A stretch of 64,000 bases of DNA from Enterovibrio norvegicus_B (lineage in GTDB: Bacteria > Pseudomonadota > Gammaproteobacteria > Enterobacterales > Vibrionaceae): the NCBI RefSeq assembly GCF_002876705.1, contig NZ_MDAG01000001.1, positions 1 to 64,000 of the forward strand. The letters are read 5' to 3'. Shown here piece after piece: positions 9,133 through 17,819 of the stretch. The notes under the pieces are model-generated. The model searched no databases and was not told the origin of the DNA. It saw only the letters and a program-made list of their open reading frames with translations. The translations under genes and the position numbers were made by a program. Each line of letters begins with the position of its first letter. The first letter of the stretch is position 1.

Positions 9133-9336
9133 GAACGTCATTTTCTAGGCCTCGGTCTCTTCATGCGTTTGTACCGGTTTTATCTTCCAGTTTTATATTA
9201 GAGCGAGTGCCCAACTAATTTGTCGCTTGGGAACTGTTCCTTAAAGGGCTGTTTTTCCAATCAATGGGCTTTAACATTCACTTTATGGCCGTATACTGGC
9301 GGGCGACGGGATCAAATTCAAAGCAGGGAAATGCGA

Positions 9337-9627
9337 ATGAGCAATTTTGAAGTTTTATTGGACTTTGTAAAAGAGAACAAGAAAATAGTGATTCCTATAT
9401 TATTGATTGTTCTTACGGTCGCGGGATTGTATGCGTATCGCTTACCGGATTTCATCTACGGATGGAAAGTGCAGTACGACTTAAAGAAAGAAACGGAAGT
9501 GCGGTTATTAACGGGACAGTGTGTCGTTAATGTCAGTAAGAGCGAAGATCAGGCGCCTGATTGGATCCATTGTGAGCGGTTATTCGGCACCACAGCGAGT
9601 GAGGGCGGTGTAGATTTACCTGAGTAA
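9337..9627 (+). CDS. Small single-pass membrane protein
   Basis: A 96-residue protein. The ATG at 9337 (MSNFEVLLDF) is chosen because GCAGGGA sits at the right distance; an ATG two codons earlier is too close. One membrane segment (VIPILLIVLTVAGLYAY) is followed by a short soluble domain with two Cys (GQCVVN, WIHCERL) that may form a disulfide outside the membrane. Function unknown. Confidence 0.6.
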   Translation: MSNFEVLLDFVKENKKIVIPILLIVLTVAGLYAYRLPDFIYGWKVQYDLKKETEVRLLTGQCVVNVSKSEDQAPDWIHCERLFGTTASEGGVDLPE

Positions 9628-9667
9628 TGTAAGCGTGAAAAACAACTGGGGCACGCTTTAAGAAAAG

Positions 9668-9692
9668 TACCCATGTATCAGTTTCATGGGTA
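9668..9692. terminator. Hairpin between convergent genes
   Basis: An 8-bp stem TACCCATG/CATGGGTA lies between the small membrane gene and the converging zinc-finger gene; an AT-rich stretch follows. Confidence 0.5.
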
Positions 9693-9711
9693 TGTGTATT
9701 TATTCTCACCA

Positions 9712-10098
9712 TCACTCAATCGTTTCAAAGTGGAATTTGTAATCGCGAACACCGTCGATTTGAACCCCTTTCTCTCTCAGCTCAAGGTACTGCTTGAGCT
9801 TCACGGTTCTGAAATCCATCGCCTTGAGCGCAAGGATGATCCTCAATTCGTCCATTGAACGTGATTTCGCCTCAGAGCTACACGTACCGCAGACAACGTG
9901 TGTTTTTTGCTTAAACCCCACCTTATCCAGCCAGTGCAGTTCTTTGGGCTCTTTACGTGTGCCACAGAAGTAGCATTGATTATCTTGCTTCAATGCGGCT
10001 TGTTCCCTTAGCGCTTTAGGGCTTGGCGGTGTGTTTGCTGGGGTTGCGTTGGTCTTTTTGCTACCACCAAACTTAGAGAACTGGACGACATTAGACAT
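9712..10098 (-). CDS. Small zinc-finger-like protein, function unknown
   Basis: A 128-residue soluble protein. Four cysteines in two CxxC pairs (CYFCGTRKEPKELHWLD and CGTCSSEAKSR) look like an HNH-type or zinc-ribbon metal site, with a His nearby. The basic N-terminus begins MSNVVQFSKFGGSKK. The C-terminal half is helical. The lack of a clear catalytic HNH His-Asn-His triad argues for a structural zinc. Monocistronic. Confidence 0.65.
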   Translation of the reverse strand: MSNVVQFSKFGGSKKTNATPANTPPSPKALREQAALKQDNQCYFCGTRKEPKELHWLDKVGFKQKTHVVCGTCSSEAKSRSMDELRIILALKAMDFRTVKLKQYLELREKGVQIDGVRDYKFHFETIE

Positions 10099-10233
10099 TG
10101 GGATTGCTCTTACTCATGAAGGTATATGGCATGTCACGGAACATGATTATTACGTACCTTTATATCCTATTTTCTGAGTACTGAATGAGTCAAATTAATC
10201 TAAGCATGCTTGTTCCGGAACGATGCGAATGCG

Positions 10234-10914
10234 TTACCCAACGGGCAATTGCATCGGCACTAAATCGGGTGATACCAGAAGCGCGGCTTCCGTGGCGGCT
10301 TGAACGTCTTCAATAGAAAATTCAGGGGCAAGCTCAGTGAGTACTATGCCGCGTTCGTTGATTTCAAACACGCCCATTTCTGTCACGATCAGGTTGACCT
10401 GATTTGCGGCGGTGAGTGGCAGGGAGCAATGCTTCAACAGCTTGGGCTGGCCTTTCACGGAATGCTCCATGGCAACGATCACTTTCTTTGCACCCACGAC
10501 CAAATCCATTGCGCCGCCCATGCCCGGCACCATTTTCCCCGGAATGATCCAGTTGGCGAGGTTGCCGTGCTCATCGACCTGTAGTGCGCCCAATACCGTG
10601 GCATCGACATGGCCGCCGCGAATGATGGCGAAAGAGTCGGCGCTGTTGAAGTAACACGCCCCGTTTACGGCAGTAATGTGTTGGCCGCCTGCATTCACCA
10701 GATCGGCGTCCATGGTGTTTTCACACGCCAATTGATCAATGCCCAGCAGGCCGTTTTCCCCTTGCAGTAACAACTCGACTTCTTTGTCGACATGATTGGC
10801 AACCAGTGTGGGTAAGCCAATACCGAGGTTCACCACATCGCCATCTTTCATCTCGCGGGCAACACGCCATGCGATGCGGTGACGGACGGTGTCTTTATCT
10901 AATTGCGCTGTCAT
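10234..10914 (-). CDS. scoB: 3-oxoacid CoA-transferase subunit B
   Basis: A 226-residue beta subunit of succinyl-CoA/acetate:acetoacetate CoA-transferase. The active-site motif GENGLLG is present, with the glutamate that forms the CoA thioester. Its ATG overlaps the stop of subunit A by four bases (ATGA), so the two are translationally coupled. With the upstream thiolase it would interconvert acetoacetate, acetoacetyl-CoA and acetyl-CoA. An AtoDA-like role cannot be told apart from Sco by sequence inspection. Cytoplasmic. Confidence 0.9.
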   Translation of the reverse strand: MTAQLDKDTVRHRIAWRVAREMKDGDVVNLGIGLPTLVANHVDKEVELLLQGENGLLGIDQLACENTMDADLVNAGGQHITAVNGACYFNSADSFAIIRGGHVDATVLGALQVDEHGNLANWIIPGKMVPGMGGAMDLVVGAKKVIVAMEHSVKGQPKLLKHCSLPLTAANQVNLIVTEMGVFEINERGIVLTELAPEFSIEDVQAATEAALLVSPDLVPMQLPVG

Positions 10915-11597
10915 TGCATGTCCTCCACCTGAATGTGATCGACATTGATTTGATCGACAAAGATATGATCGACAAAGATGCTTGGGGTATGAACCGCTTC
11001 AGGTGCAATGTCGCCAAGCTCAACGAGTTGTTCAGGTTCGACAATGACGATTTCTGCCGCGGTCGCCATCAGTGGATTAAAATTCTGGGTGGTTTTGCTG
11101 TAAAACACGTTGCCACGACGATCGACTTTTGAACCCCTGATCAAAGCCAGATCGGCTTTTAGCGGTGTTTCGAGTAAAAATGGTTGCCCATCGACGTCTA
11201 TCACGCGTTTGTTTTCCGCGACGATGGTGCCGAGCCCTGTTGGCGTGAGTACGCCGCCTAACCCTGCACCTGCAGAGCGAATGCGCTCCGCGAGCGAGCC
11301 TTGAGGAACCAGCTCAACCTCCAGCGTCCCTTCGTTCATTTGCTTTCCCGTTTCAGGGTTCGTCCCAATGTGAGAGGCATACAGCTTTTTCACCCGCTTA
11401 TCAGCAATCAAACGGCTTGAACCACGACCGGGAGAACCTGTGTCAGTGGTGATCAGCGTAATGTCTTTGATGTCTTTTTGAATCAAGAGATCGATCAGGC
11501 GCTCTGGTGCGCCTGTCGCCATAAATCCCCCGATCATGATGGTCATACCGTCATGCAAGAGGTGTTCAATCTGTTGGGCGGTCGCTGCTTTTTTCAT
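10911..11597 (-). CDS. scoA: 3-oxoacid CoA-transferase subunit A
   Basis: A 228-residue alpha subunit. The ATG at 11597 (MKKAATAQQ) has AAGGGA at a better distance than the ATG three codons upstream. The CoA-transferase family 1 signature is seen at the N-terminus (IMIGGFMATGAPERLIDLL). The mid region GLGGVLTPTGLGT is typical of the alpha subunit. An unusual imperfect repeat near the C-terminus alternates IFVDHIFVDQINVDHIQVED. It lies 13 bp after the thiolase and overlaps scoB. Confidence 0.9.
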   Translation of the reverse strand: MKKAATAQQIEHLLHDGMTIMIGGFMATGAPERLIDLLIQKDIKDITLITTDTGSPGRGSSRLIADKRVKKLYASHIGTNPETGKQMNEGTLEVELVPQGSLAERIRSAGAGLGGVLTPTGLGTIVAENKRVIDVDGQPFLLETPLKADLALIRGSKVDRRGNVFYSKTTQNFNPLMATAAEIVIVEPEQLVELGDIAPEAVHTPSIFVDHIFVDQINVDHIQVEDMQ

Positions 11598-11610
11598 GGT
11601 GTCCATTCCC

Positions 11611-12816
11611 TTAGCAACGTTTCAGAATGAGTGCCGTACCCATGCCGCCACCAATGCACAACGACGCCAAACCGTAATCTTGCTGCGTGCGTTGCAGTTG
11701 GTAAACCAGCGTGGTGACAATACGGTTGCCAGACGCGCCAATAGGGTGACCGAGGGCAATCGCGCCACCGCTCAGGTTGCTGCGCGCCAACAGCCAGTCT
11801 TGTTCGATCTGATGTTCTTCGGCGACTTCTTTGATCACACCAAGCGCTTGTGCCGCAAACGCTTCATTCAGTTCGAATACCTTGATGTGTTCGATGGCCA
11901 TTCTGGCTTTTGTTAAGGTATTGGCGATGGCTGAAACAGGCCCAAGTCCCATCACTTCTGGCGCAATGGCACCTTGTCCGTATTCCACCAACTCAGCCAA
12001 GGGGGTGAGGTTGTGACGTTTCACCGCGCTTTCTGATGCCAGCAAAATGGCGGATGCACCATCGTTAATGCCAGACGCGTTGCCCGCCGTCACGCTCCCT
12101 TGTTTGTCGAAGGCTGGGCGCAGCGCTTGAAGCCCTTCAAAGGTGGCGTTTGCTTTGGGGTATTCATCGTCTTTGACGTCAAACTGGCGTTTTCGCTCAG
12201 TCACCGTGATTGGCGCAATTTCCGCCTCGAAGTGACCGTTCTCAATGGCGTTCACTGCTTTCTGTTGGCTCTGCAAGGCGAACTGGTCTTGCGCTTCGCG
12301 GCTGATATTGCACTGGGAGGCAATGTTCTCTGCGGTGACACCCATGTGATAGTGATGGAAAGCATCGGTTAAGCCGTCTTTAATGATGCTGTCTTCTTGC
12401 ATCTGTTGGCCCATACGAACGCCGCGGCGAATTTGCCCTGAGGTGATAAACGGCGCGTTGGACATGCTTTCCATGCCGCAAGTGAGAACAATTTGTGCAT
12501 CGCCAGCACGAATGTGACTCGCACCGTCCATGATGACTTTCATGCCGCTGCCGCAAATCATGTTCAGTGTGTAGGCGGGCACCGTATCTGGAACACCCGC
12601 ATTGATGGCAGCTTGACGGCCTGGCCCCATACCCGCACCGCCGGTCAGCACATTGCCCACAATCACTTCGTCGATAAGATCCGGCGTGATGTCTACCTGT
12701 TCAAGTGCGGCCTTCATCGCATGTGCGCCAAGCTCAACGCCTGACAATGACGCGAGAGACCCGTTAAAGCTGCCGATTGGTGTGCGCTTTGCCGCCACAA
12801 TATAGATACGTTCCAT
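11611..12816 (-). CDS. Acetyl-CoA C-acetyltransferase (thiolase II)
   Basis: A 401-residue degradative or biosynthetic thiolase that condenses or cleaves acetoacetyl-CoA. Active-site Cys lies in NMICGSGMKV (about residue 88), the His in LNEAFAAQA and GHPIGASG, and the second Cys in CIGGGMGTALI near the C-terminus. Length and motifs are standard. It is the first gene of the thiolase-scoA-scoB operon and sits 180 bp downstream of a co-oriented LysR regulator. Confidence 0.93.
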   Translation of the reverse strand: MERIYIVAAKRTPIGSFNGSLASLSGVELGAHAMKAALEQVDITPDLIDEVIVGNVLTGGAGMGPGRQAAINAGVPDTVPAYTLNMICGSGMKVIMDGASHIRAGDAQIVLTCGMESMSNAPFITSGQIRRGVRMGQQMQEDSIIKDGLTDAFHHYHMGVTAENIASQCNISREAQDQFALQSQQKAVNAIENGHFEAEIAPITVTERKRQFDVKDDEYPKANATFEGLQALRPAFDKQGSVTAGNASGINDGASAILLASESAVKRHNLTPLAELVEYGQGAIAPEVMGLGPVSAIANTLTKARMAIEHIKVFELNEAFAAQALGVIKEVAEEHQIEQDWLLARSNLSGGAIALGHPIGASGNRIVTTLVYQLQRTQQDYGLASLCIGGGMGTALILKRC

Positions 12817-12995
12817 GTCACCCGTGCTCCCATGTTTGCGATTGGTTATTTGCTAACTGCTTTCTAGCTTACGGAAGGGGAGCGAGTGACGATATAGACA
12901 GAAATTCAAAGTGGCTTTGCAAAAATGCAAAGCAGGGGGAGTGAGGTGTGTGAAGCCCTATTAGCAAGGCGTCAACAAGATTTGGTCAGAAAGGG

Positions 12996-13886
12996 TCAGC
13001 AAGGATTATTCAGTAAGAAATCCTTAAATTTACTGGCGACAGGTGAGGCCACCGAAGCGGGATGGTAGTAAAGATTCAAACTCCAAGTACTGGTCGTGAA
13101 GTCCTGCAGCAAAGGAATAAGCGCACCGTTTTCAACCGCATCTTGGGTGACGAATTGGGGAAGATAAGCAATCCCCGCACCTTGGGAGACGCCGCGCAAT
13201 AAGAGGTCGCTGTCATTCACTTCAATGGTTTTCGGCACTTTCAGTACGATGTTTTCAACGCCTTTTTGGAAGATCCATTCGTTACTGCCCGTGAGTGTGG
13301 TCGCGACCAAACAAGCGTGATTCTGCAAATCTTCCGGTTGGGTGGGTAGCCCTTGTTTTTCTGTGTAGTGCGGCGCAGCCACCACCACAAACGGAGAAGC
13401 CAACAGTTCCCGTTTGACCAAGAGTAAGTCTTTTTCTCGGTAGCCCTGAAAGCGGGCGTTGGCACTGATCATTAAATCGCTGGTGCTGGCATGGTCAAGT
13501 GCCCAAGGCGTGACGTTGATGTTGAACGTCACTTTCGGGTTGAGTCGGGTGTACTCGGTGATTTTGTCCATCAAATAGTGGTTGGCATAAACAGGCGTGC
13601 AGGCAATGTTGATGTGGCCTTTTTCGTTATCCTGAAACCCCGCCAGCTTCTGAGTGACGCGCTCGGCTTTATCGACGATCGGTGAGAATTCTTCATAGAG
13701 AGTCTGACCCGCCTGTGTGGCTTCCAATAGGCGGTTTGAGCGATGGCAAAGCGTGGTGCCGAAATGTTGTTCCAAATCTTGTAGCCAGCGGCTTCCCGCA
13801 GAGATGGAGACATTAAACTGACGCGCTGCCGAAGAGATAGACCCTGTGCGGATCACGTAGATAAAGAATGCCATTTTATCGAGCAT
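12996..13886 (-). CDS. LysR-family transcriptional regulator
   Basis: A 296-residue LysR protein. The N-terminal helix-turn-helix runs over about residues 1-60 (FIYVIRTGSISSAARQFNVS), and the substrate-binding fold covers about 90-290. It is encoded just upstream of, and in the same direction as, the thiolase/CoA-transferase operon. It may therefore regulate that operon, although LysR genes more often diverge from their targets. Effector unknown. Confidence 0.9.
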   Translation of the reverse strand: MLDKMAFFIYVIRTGSISSAARQFNVSISAGSRWLQDLEQHFGTTLCHRSNRLLEATQAGQTLYEEFSPIVDKAERVTQKLAGFQDNEKGHINIACTPVYANHYLMDKITEYTRLNPKVTFNINVTPWALDHASTSDLMISANARFQGYREKDLLLVKRELLASPFVVVAAPHYTEKQGLPTQPEDLQNHACLVATTLTGSNEWIFQKGVENIVLKVPKTIEVNDSDLLLRGVSQGAGIAYLPQFVTQDAVENGALIPLLQDFTTSTWSLNLYYHPASVASPVASKFKDFLLNNPC

Positions 13887-14182
13887 GAAATCTCTCCGAG
13901 GCTGTTTAGGTATATGCGAAATCCCTTTGTAAAAGATTCGGTTAACTTTTGCACGTGCGCAACAAGCAGTTTTCAGATTTGGTCAGTTCTTATCCCACAA
14001 ATTGCAATTTTTACTTACGACTGTGCCGAGCATTACGAAAGAACAGACCTTGGCAGGTGAGAACAGAGCGTTAGAAAAGAGAACATATATATAGCGGGAA
14101 CTAATCACATTTGAGCAAGTAATCGCCTCATTTCGACCAAGTTTTTGTTATGCAAAATGCCTGTATAAAATCGCAGTAGAGC

Positions 14183-14368
14183 GCATATAGTGAAAATTTG
14201 TTCATTTTTAGTACGGGACGCCCGGTTTTTTCATTAAGACCACAGTTTATGGGGGTTAATTGTCTGATTTAATGAAACTTTATGGTAAATTCGCACAAGT
14301 TGAAGCGGACTAGTCGGGCGTCCCGATTTTGGACTAAAAGGGCAAATTGCCCGCTAATAAGTTGTTAT
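14183..14368 (+). repeat. 186-bp bracket repeat, left copy
   Basis: This block matches the complement of 46776-46961. The outer 42 bases are identical at 39 positions and the inner 61 at 57, while the central 83 bases are only loosely alike though equal in length. Inside the block, GGGACGCCCG (outer) and CGGGCGTCCCG (inner) form an inverted repeat, and GGGCAAATTGCCC is a second hairpin near the inner end. The conservation ends precisely at GTTAT, the same form as the attC R' boxes nearby, and a cassette gene follows. It could be an attI-like or attC-like site, or a MITE-like end. A weak promoter-like pair (TTGTCT, 16 bases, TATGGT at 14281) lies in the middle. No integrase flanks it. Confidence 0.8.
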
Positions 14369-14412
14369 GTGCTGGTGTACCTTACGTATGGTATAAAAAT
14401 AAAGTAGGTTTA

Positions 14413-14847
14413 ATGAAGAGTCTCACACAGAAGAAACTGTTAATTGTAATAGTTATTTTACTTAGCATTATCGCGTTGCCTGTTGTAATAAAGGCTTATG
14501 AGTATGGAGCTAATTTATTATCGAATGTTCTTATTAACACGAAAGATGAGTATTGTTTGAATAAACATCAACCCCATACGGTTAAAGCATTGTCCTTAAA
14601 CGAATTTGAAATTTTTATAAATAGGGAAATTAAGGAGAGAGGAGATAGTGGTAAGTATAATTTCTTTAAATTTGGGGAGTATAAAAAACTTAGCCAAAAA
14701 GATGCAATGAGGTATTTTTATCGAGGTAAAATGGAAGGCTCTCATTATGGTTCAGGGTTATACGATAAAAATCAAAATAAATGTACATATTCAATAAATG
14801 GTATGCGTATTAATAGTAATGAGGTAATGCCTTGGTATTATTTTTAA
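14413..14847 (+). CDS. Cassette gene 1: membrane-anchored protein, unknown
   Basis: A 144-residue protein starting at the ATG at 14413 (MKSLTQKKLL), which gives a basic N-terminus followed by one membrane segment (LIVIVILLSIIALPVVI). The outer part is hydrophilic with two Cys (EYCLN, NKCTYS). It is AT-rich compared with the flanking genes and is followed 22 bp later by an attC site, so it is a typical integron cassette gene. No family recognised. Confidence 0.7.
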   Translation: MKSLTQKKLLIVIVILLSIIALPVVIKAYEYGANLLSNVLINTKDEYCLNKHQPHTVKALSLNEFEIFINREIKERGDSGKYNFFKFGEYKKLSQKDAMRYFYRGKMEGSHYGSGLYDKNQNKCTYSINGMRINSNEVMPWYYF

Positions 14848-14869
14848 TAAATTTGGTTATATAAAAAGC

Positions 14870-14994
14870 ACATAACAAATGCATCAACACGATTTATTAC
14901 ACTCGGCGTTCTGGGTTTGCCTTGGGTTTTGTGATTAGGGCGGTTAATTCAGGTTGGTTTGCATAGTAATAAACGTGTTATTCAAGCGTTAAAC
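14870..14994 (+). other. attC site of cassette 1
   Basis: The site starts with ACATAAC (R'') and ends with GTTAAAC (R'). Between them the arms ATGCATCAACACGATTTATTAC and GTAATAAACGTGTT are complementary with the usual extrahelical bases. It is about 125 bp long and VCR-like in size. Confidence 0.85.
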
Positions 14995-15024
14995 GCTCTG
15001 TTAATTAAGTAGGTAAAAATAATA

Positions 15025-15735
15025 ATGCAAGCAACAACAGTAGAAGTTTTATCTATGCTTGGAAGCTGGTTTTCAGGCCTTGGTGCGATATTAGCTGTGC
15101 TTTATGCTATAAAAGTTAATCAACCTCAAGTTGGCGCAAGAATAAGTGATATCGAATATTATGGTGATTGTGGCTTTACGATTGATATATTTAATAACAA
15201 ATCAGTTAATGCTCATATTTCGTACATCAGATTAGTAGAGAAAAGGCATTTTAATATTGGTCATGACTTGCCATCTAAATTTAGTCATTATGGTGTATTA
15301 GATAATTCAGATAAACGACAGTGTGAGAGAATAAACATAGTCGTTGAACCCGGCGCTCATATGCAATTTAAGTTTTCAGCATCCAAGCTACTAAATGCGT
15401 ATTGTGAGTTACAAAACATACAACAAGTCACTAGCATGACTCGAATGATAAGGGCTCAAATAGCTATCCATTTAACTAATGGAAATGTTACATATGTAGA
15501 ACTCCCAAGATCGCAATATCAAAAAATTAAGAATGTATTATTTAAAGCAGCATGTAATGGAATCGATTCTGCAATAGAGTTAGGAAACCGATATTTCCCA
15601 AGTGGGTACTCCTTTAAATATATACAGCAACAACAAGCTATTATATTAAATGATTATGAATATGCTTATAAAAGGCAAATGTACTTACAACAACCAAAAG
15701 GTATATCTATAGATGACTTTTGGAATAATAAATAA
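15025..15735 (+). CDS. Cassette gene 2: protein with N-terminal membrane segment, unknown
   Basis: A 236-residue protein. The N-terminus carries a hydrophobic helix (LGSWFSGLGAILAVLYAIKV) followed by a soluble, strand-rich domain, a layout common in cassette-borne and defence-associated small membrane proteins. No catalytic motif recognised. Only 30 bp separate it from the preceding attC boundary and its own attC follows 14 bp after the stop. AT-rich codon use suggests transfer. Confidence 0.7.
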   Translation: MQATTVEVLSMLGSWFSGLGAILAVLYAIKVNQPQVGARISDIEYYGDCGFTIDIFNNKSVNAHISYIRLVEKRHFNIGHDLPSKFSHYGVLDNSDKRQCERINIVVEPGAHMQFKFSASKLLNAYCELQNIQQVTSMTRMIRAQIAIHLTNGNVTYVELPRSQYQKIKNVLFKAACNGIDSAIELGNRYFPSGYSFKYIQQQQAIILNDYEYAYKRQMYLQQPKGISIDDFWNNK

Positions 15736-15748
15736 GCATGGTATAAGC

Positions 15749-15875
15749 GTTTAACAAATGCATCAACACGATTTGCCACACTTGGCATTGTCAGTTTGCC
15801 TTTATTTTCAGTGATTAAGGCGTTAAAATTCAGCTAGGTCTGTATAGTGGCAAACGTGTTATGCAGGCGTTATAC
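15749..15875 (+). other. attC site of cassette 2
   Basis: R'' is GTTTAAC and R' is GTTATAC. The arm ATGCATCAACACGATTTGCCAC pairs with GTGGCAAACGTGTTATGCA. Sequence is close to the attC of cassette 1, pointing to a shared array of origin. Confidence 0.9.
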
Positions 15876-15894
15876 AAATTAAGAGGGTAGAGGT

Positions 15895-16455
15895 TTGATT
15901 ACCGTAGATAAGTTCATGCAGAAAATGCTCGTCATGTTCTCAAGTGAGCGAAAGAAACAAGAAAAATTAGAAAGAGAAATATTTAAATTCTTTGTCATCT
16001 TCTCTAGGTTTGAGTTTGCTCTTAAATCTTCTGGTTTTCTAGTTAAAAAGCCAAGTGGAAAGTCGGCTGAACCAAACTGGGATTCATTTGTTAAAAAGTA
16101 CAAAGAAACTTTCCAAGTCACAGATGAACTAAATAATAGTTTTACCTATCTGACTAATCAAAGTAGTGCCCCAAGTCGTCAAACCTTAGTGGTTTCTGAC
16201 GAAGGAACAGCTAATGAGGTGCTATCAAGTACTTGGAAAGAACAGAACATCGATGCTAATGCCCCAGAACTCAAGAAAGTTGTAGATTCAATTAAGCTAG
16301 TTAGAAACAACCTGTTTCATGGTGGAAAGTATGGCGACAAATCATGGAATGACCCTGATCGAACAAGTTTGCTTATTGAGCATTCGATTAAAGTTATATG
16401 GGCGCTCGTTGAACTAAACAGTGATATAGAAGTTTATTTCGAAGATTTTGCATAG
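15895..16455 (+). CDS. Cassette gene 3: HEPN-like protein
   Basis: A 186-residue, mostly helical protein. The TTG at 15895 has AAGAGGG seven bases upstream; the ATG at 15916 is an alternative start. Residues 137-142 (RNNLFH) in the context LVRNNLFHGGKYGD fit the HEPN signature R-x4-H found in RNases of toxin-antitoxin and abortive-infection systems, and the trailing GGK is common in that superfamily. A defensive RNase or a nucleic-acid-binding role is an inference. Its attC is cut off after the first 25 or so bases by the RAYT element. Confidence 0.65.
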   Translation: MITVDKFMQKMLVMFSSERKKQEKLEREIFKFFVIFSRFEFALKSSGFLVKKPSGKSAEPNWDSFVKKYKETFQVTDELNNSFTYLTNQSSAPSRQTLVVSDEGTANEVLSSTWKEQNIDANAPELKKVVDSIKLVRNNLFHGGKYGDKSWNDPDRTSLLIEHSIKVIWALVELNSDIEVYFEDFA

Positions 16456-16459
16456 ATTT

Positions 16460-16490
16460 GTATAACAATCTGTTTAAGAGTGATTCTGGA
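16460..16490 (+). other. Truncated attC (first half only)
   Basis: R'' GTATAAC and the arm containing TTAAGAGTGATTC match the start of the intact attC at 18054, but the second arm and R' are missing. RAYT-associated sequence follows. Confidence 0.7.
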
Positions 16491-16515
16491 CCTCCCCCGA
16501 TTTAGAGTAAAAAGA

Positions 16516-17700
16516 GGGACACACACCTTAAGAAAACCATAACTTTATCAGTTGCATGCGTTAGTGCTTTCAGGCTCAAAGGTGTGTGACAAAGATGAAC
16601 GGATGGTTTTATAACGATATGCTTTTCGTATCGATTAGTTGCTATCCATTTTGAATTTCAATGACAAAAGCCCGCGCATCTCTCATCAGTATCGAAGCCA
16701 CACCTTATTATCACTGCGTTTCCCGTTGTGTTCGTCGGTCATTTCTCTGTGGCTATGATGAGCAAGAGCAACAAAGTTACGAACATCGTCGATCTTGGAT
16801 TGAAAAGCGCCTGCTCGCGTTAGCCGGCGCGTTTTGTATCGATGTATGTGCGTACGCCATTATGAGTAATCATTATCATGTGGTTTTGCATATCAATGCC
16901 GAAAAAGCTAAAACGCTGTCAAATGTTGAAGTCGTTGAGCGTTGGCTCACTTTTCATCATGGGCCAGCGTTAGTTCAGCGATTCATGCAGGAGGATGAAC
17001 TTTCAGAGGCTGAAACTGAAAGGTGTAATGAGATTATTGAAGAGTGGCGAAAGCGTCTTGTCTCAATCAGTTGGTTCATGCGTTTGATCAATCAGCACAT
17101 TGCCTCAGAAGCCAATCGAGAGGACGATTGTACCGGACATTTCTGGGAAGGGCGCTTTAGAAGCCAAGCATTACTGGATGAGAAAGCTGTCGCTGCAGCT
17201 ATGGCTTATGTCGATTTGAACCCTGTGCGCGCAGCAATTGCCGAGACGCCAGAAACATCGGATTATACGAGTGTGAAAGCGCGCATTGAGGCGATAGAAA
17301 GTAATCCAGCATCTCCATTAGGCTTGTTTCCTTTTGCTGGAAACCCGCGAGAGAGCATGCCAGCCGGCATTCCTTTTCGATTGATGGATTATCTTGCCTT
17401 GGTTGATTGGACTGGAAGGCAAGTGCGGGATGATAAGCATGGTCATATTGACAATGCCTTACCACCACTGCTAGAAAGACTAGGATTTGACGCTAAAAGT
17501 TGGCTGGAAACATGCACACGCATTGAGCAAGGCGGCATTGTCGGCACTGAAACTTCAATAAAGGCAGCACTACCTCACTTGCAGCGGAAGCGATTTTCCG
17601 GTTTCAGGTTACCAAACCGCTAAAACATACACCCCTCCAGAAACTACGATCCCTCAGGCGCGAGCTTGAGGTTTTTGTTGCGTGTCATTCAGTCAATCTC
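16516..17700 (+). mobile_element. RAYT element, copy 1
   Basis: The left end GGGACACACACCTTAAG matches that of the copy at 43434 at 16 of 17 bases. Upstream of the transposase gene CACACACCTT and AAGGTGTGTG form an inverted pair. A GC-rich hairpin (CCTCAGGCGCGAGCTTGAGG at 17651-17670) follows the gene and may mark the right side. The right boundary is not clear; the value given is approximate. Confidence 0.55.
16661..17623 (+). CDS. REP-associated tyrosine transposase (RAYT)
   Basis: A 320-residue Y1 HUH-family transposase. The metal-binding HUH motif is at residues 71-73 (SNHYHVVLHI), and the catalytic Tyr is probably in AAAMAYVDLNPVRA. The N-terminal TPYYHCVSRCVRRSF is the usual RAYT opening. 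It appears complete. These enzymes act on single-stranded hairpins (REPs), nicking and rejoining DNA. A near-identical paralogue lies at 43575, plus two broken copies. It sits directly after a half attC site. Confidence 0.92.
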   Translation: MTKARASLISIEATPYYHCVSRCVRRSFLCGYDEQEQQSYEHRRSWIEKRLLALAGAFCIDVCAYAIMSNHYHVVLHINAEKAKTLSNVEVVERWLTFHHGPALVQRFMQEDELSEAETERCNEIIEEWRKRLVSISWFMRLINQHIASEANREDDCTGHFWEGRFRSQALLDEKAVAAAMAYVDLNPVRAAIAETPETSDYTSVKARIEAIESNPASPLGLFPFAGNPRESMPAGIPFRLMDYLALVDWTGRQVRDDKHGHIDNALPPLLERLGFDAKSWLETCTRIEQGGIVGTETSIKAALPHLQRKRFSGFRLPNR

Positions 17701-17819
17701 CGTAAATTATGGTTCTTACTTAGGGACAAGATAGTTTTGCTTGAAAGAATGGACTGTTCGATAGAACAAAAGCGTCGTTCTAGGTGCCAAATTGGGATGG
17801 TTCCTAAGCATGTCTGTCC

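Noticed and set aside
14000..14182. Search for an integrase gene outside the left 186-bp block
   Set aside because: The neighbouring gene is LysR and the interval holds no recombinase motifs. The same holds for 46962-47428. No intI is claimed.
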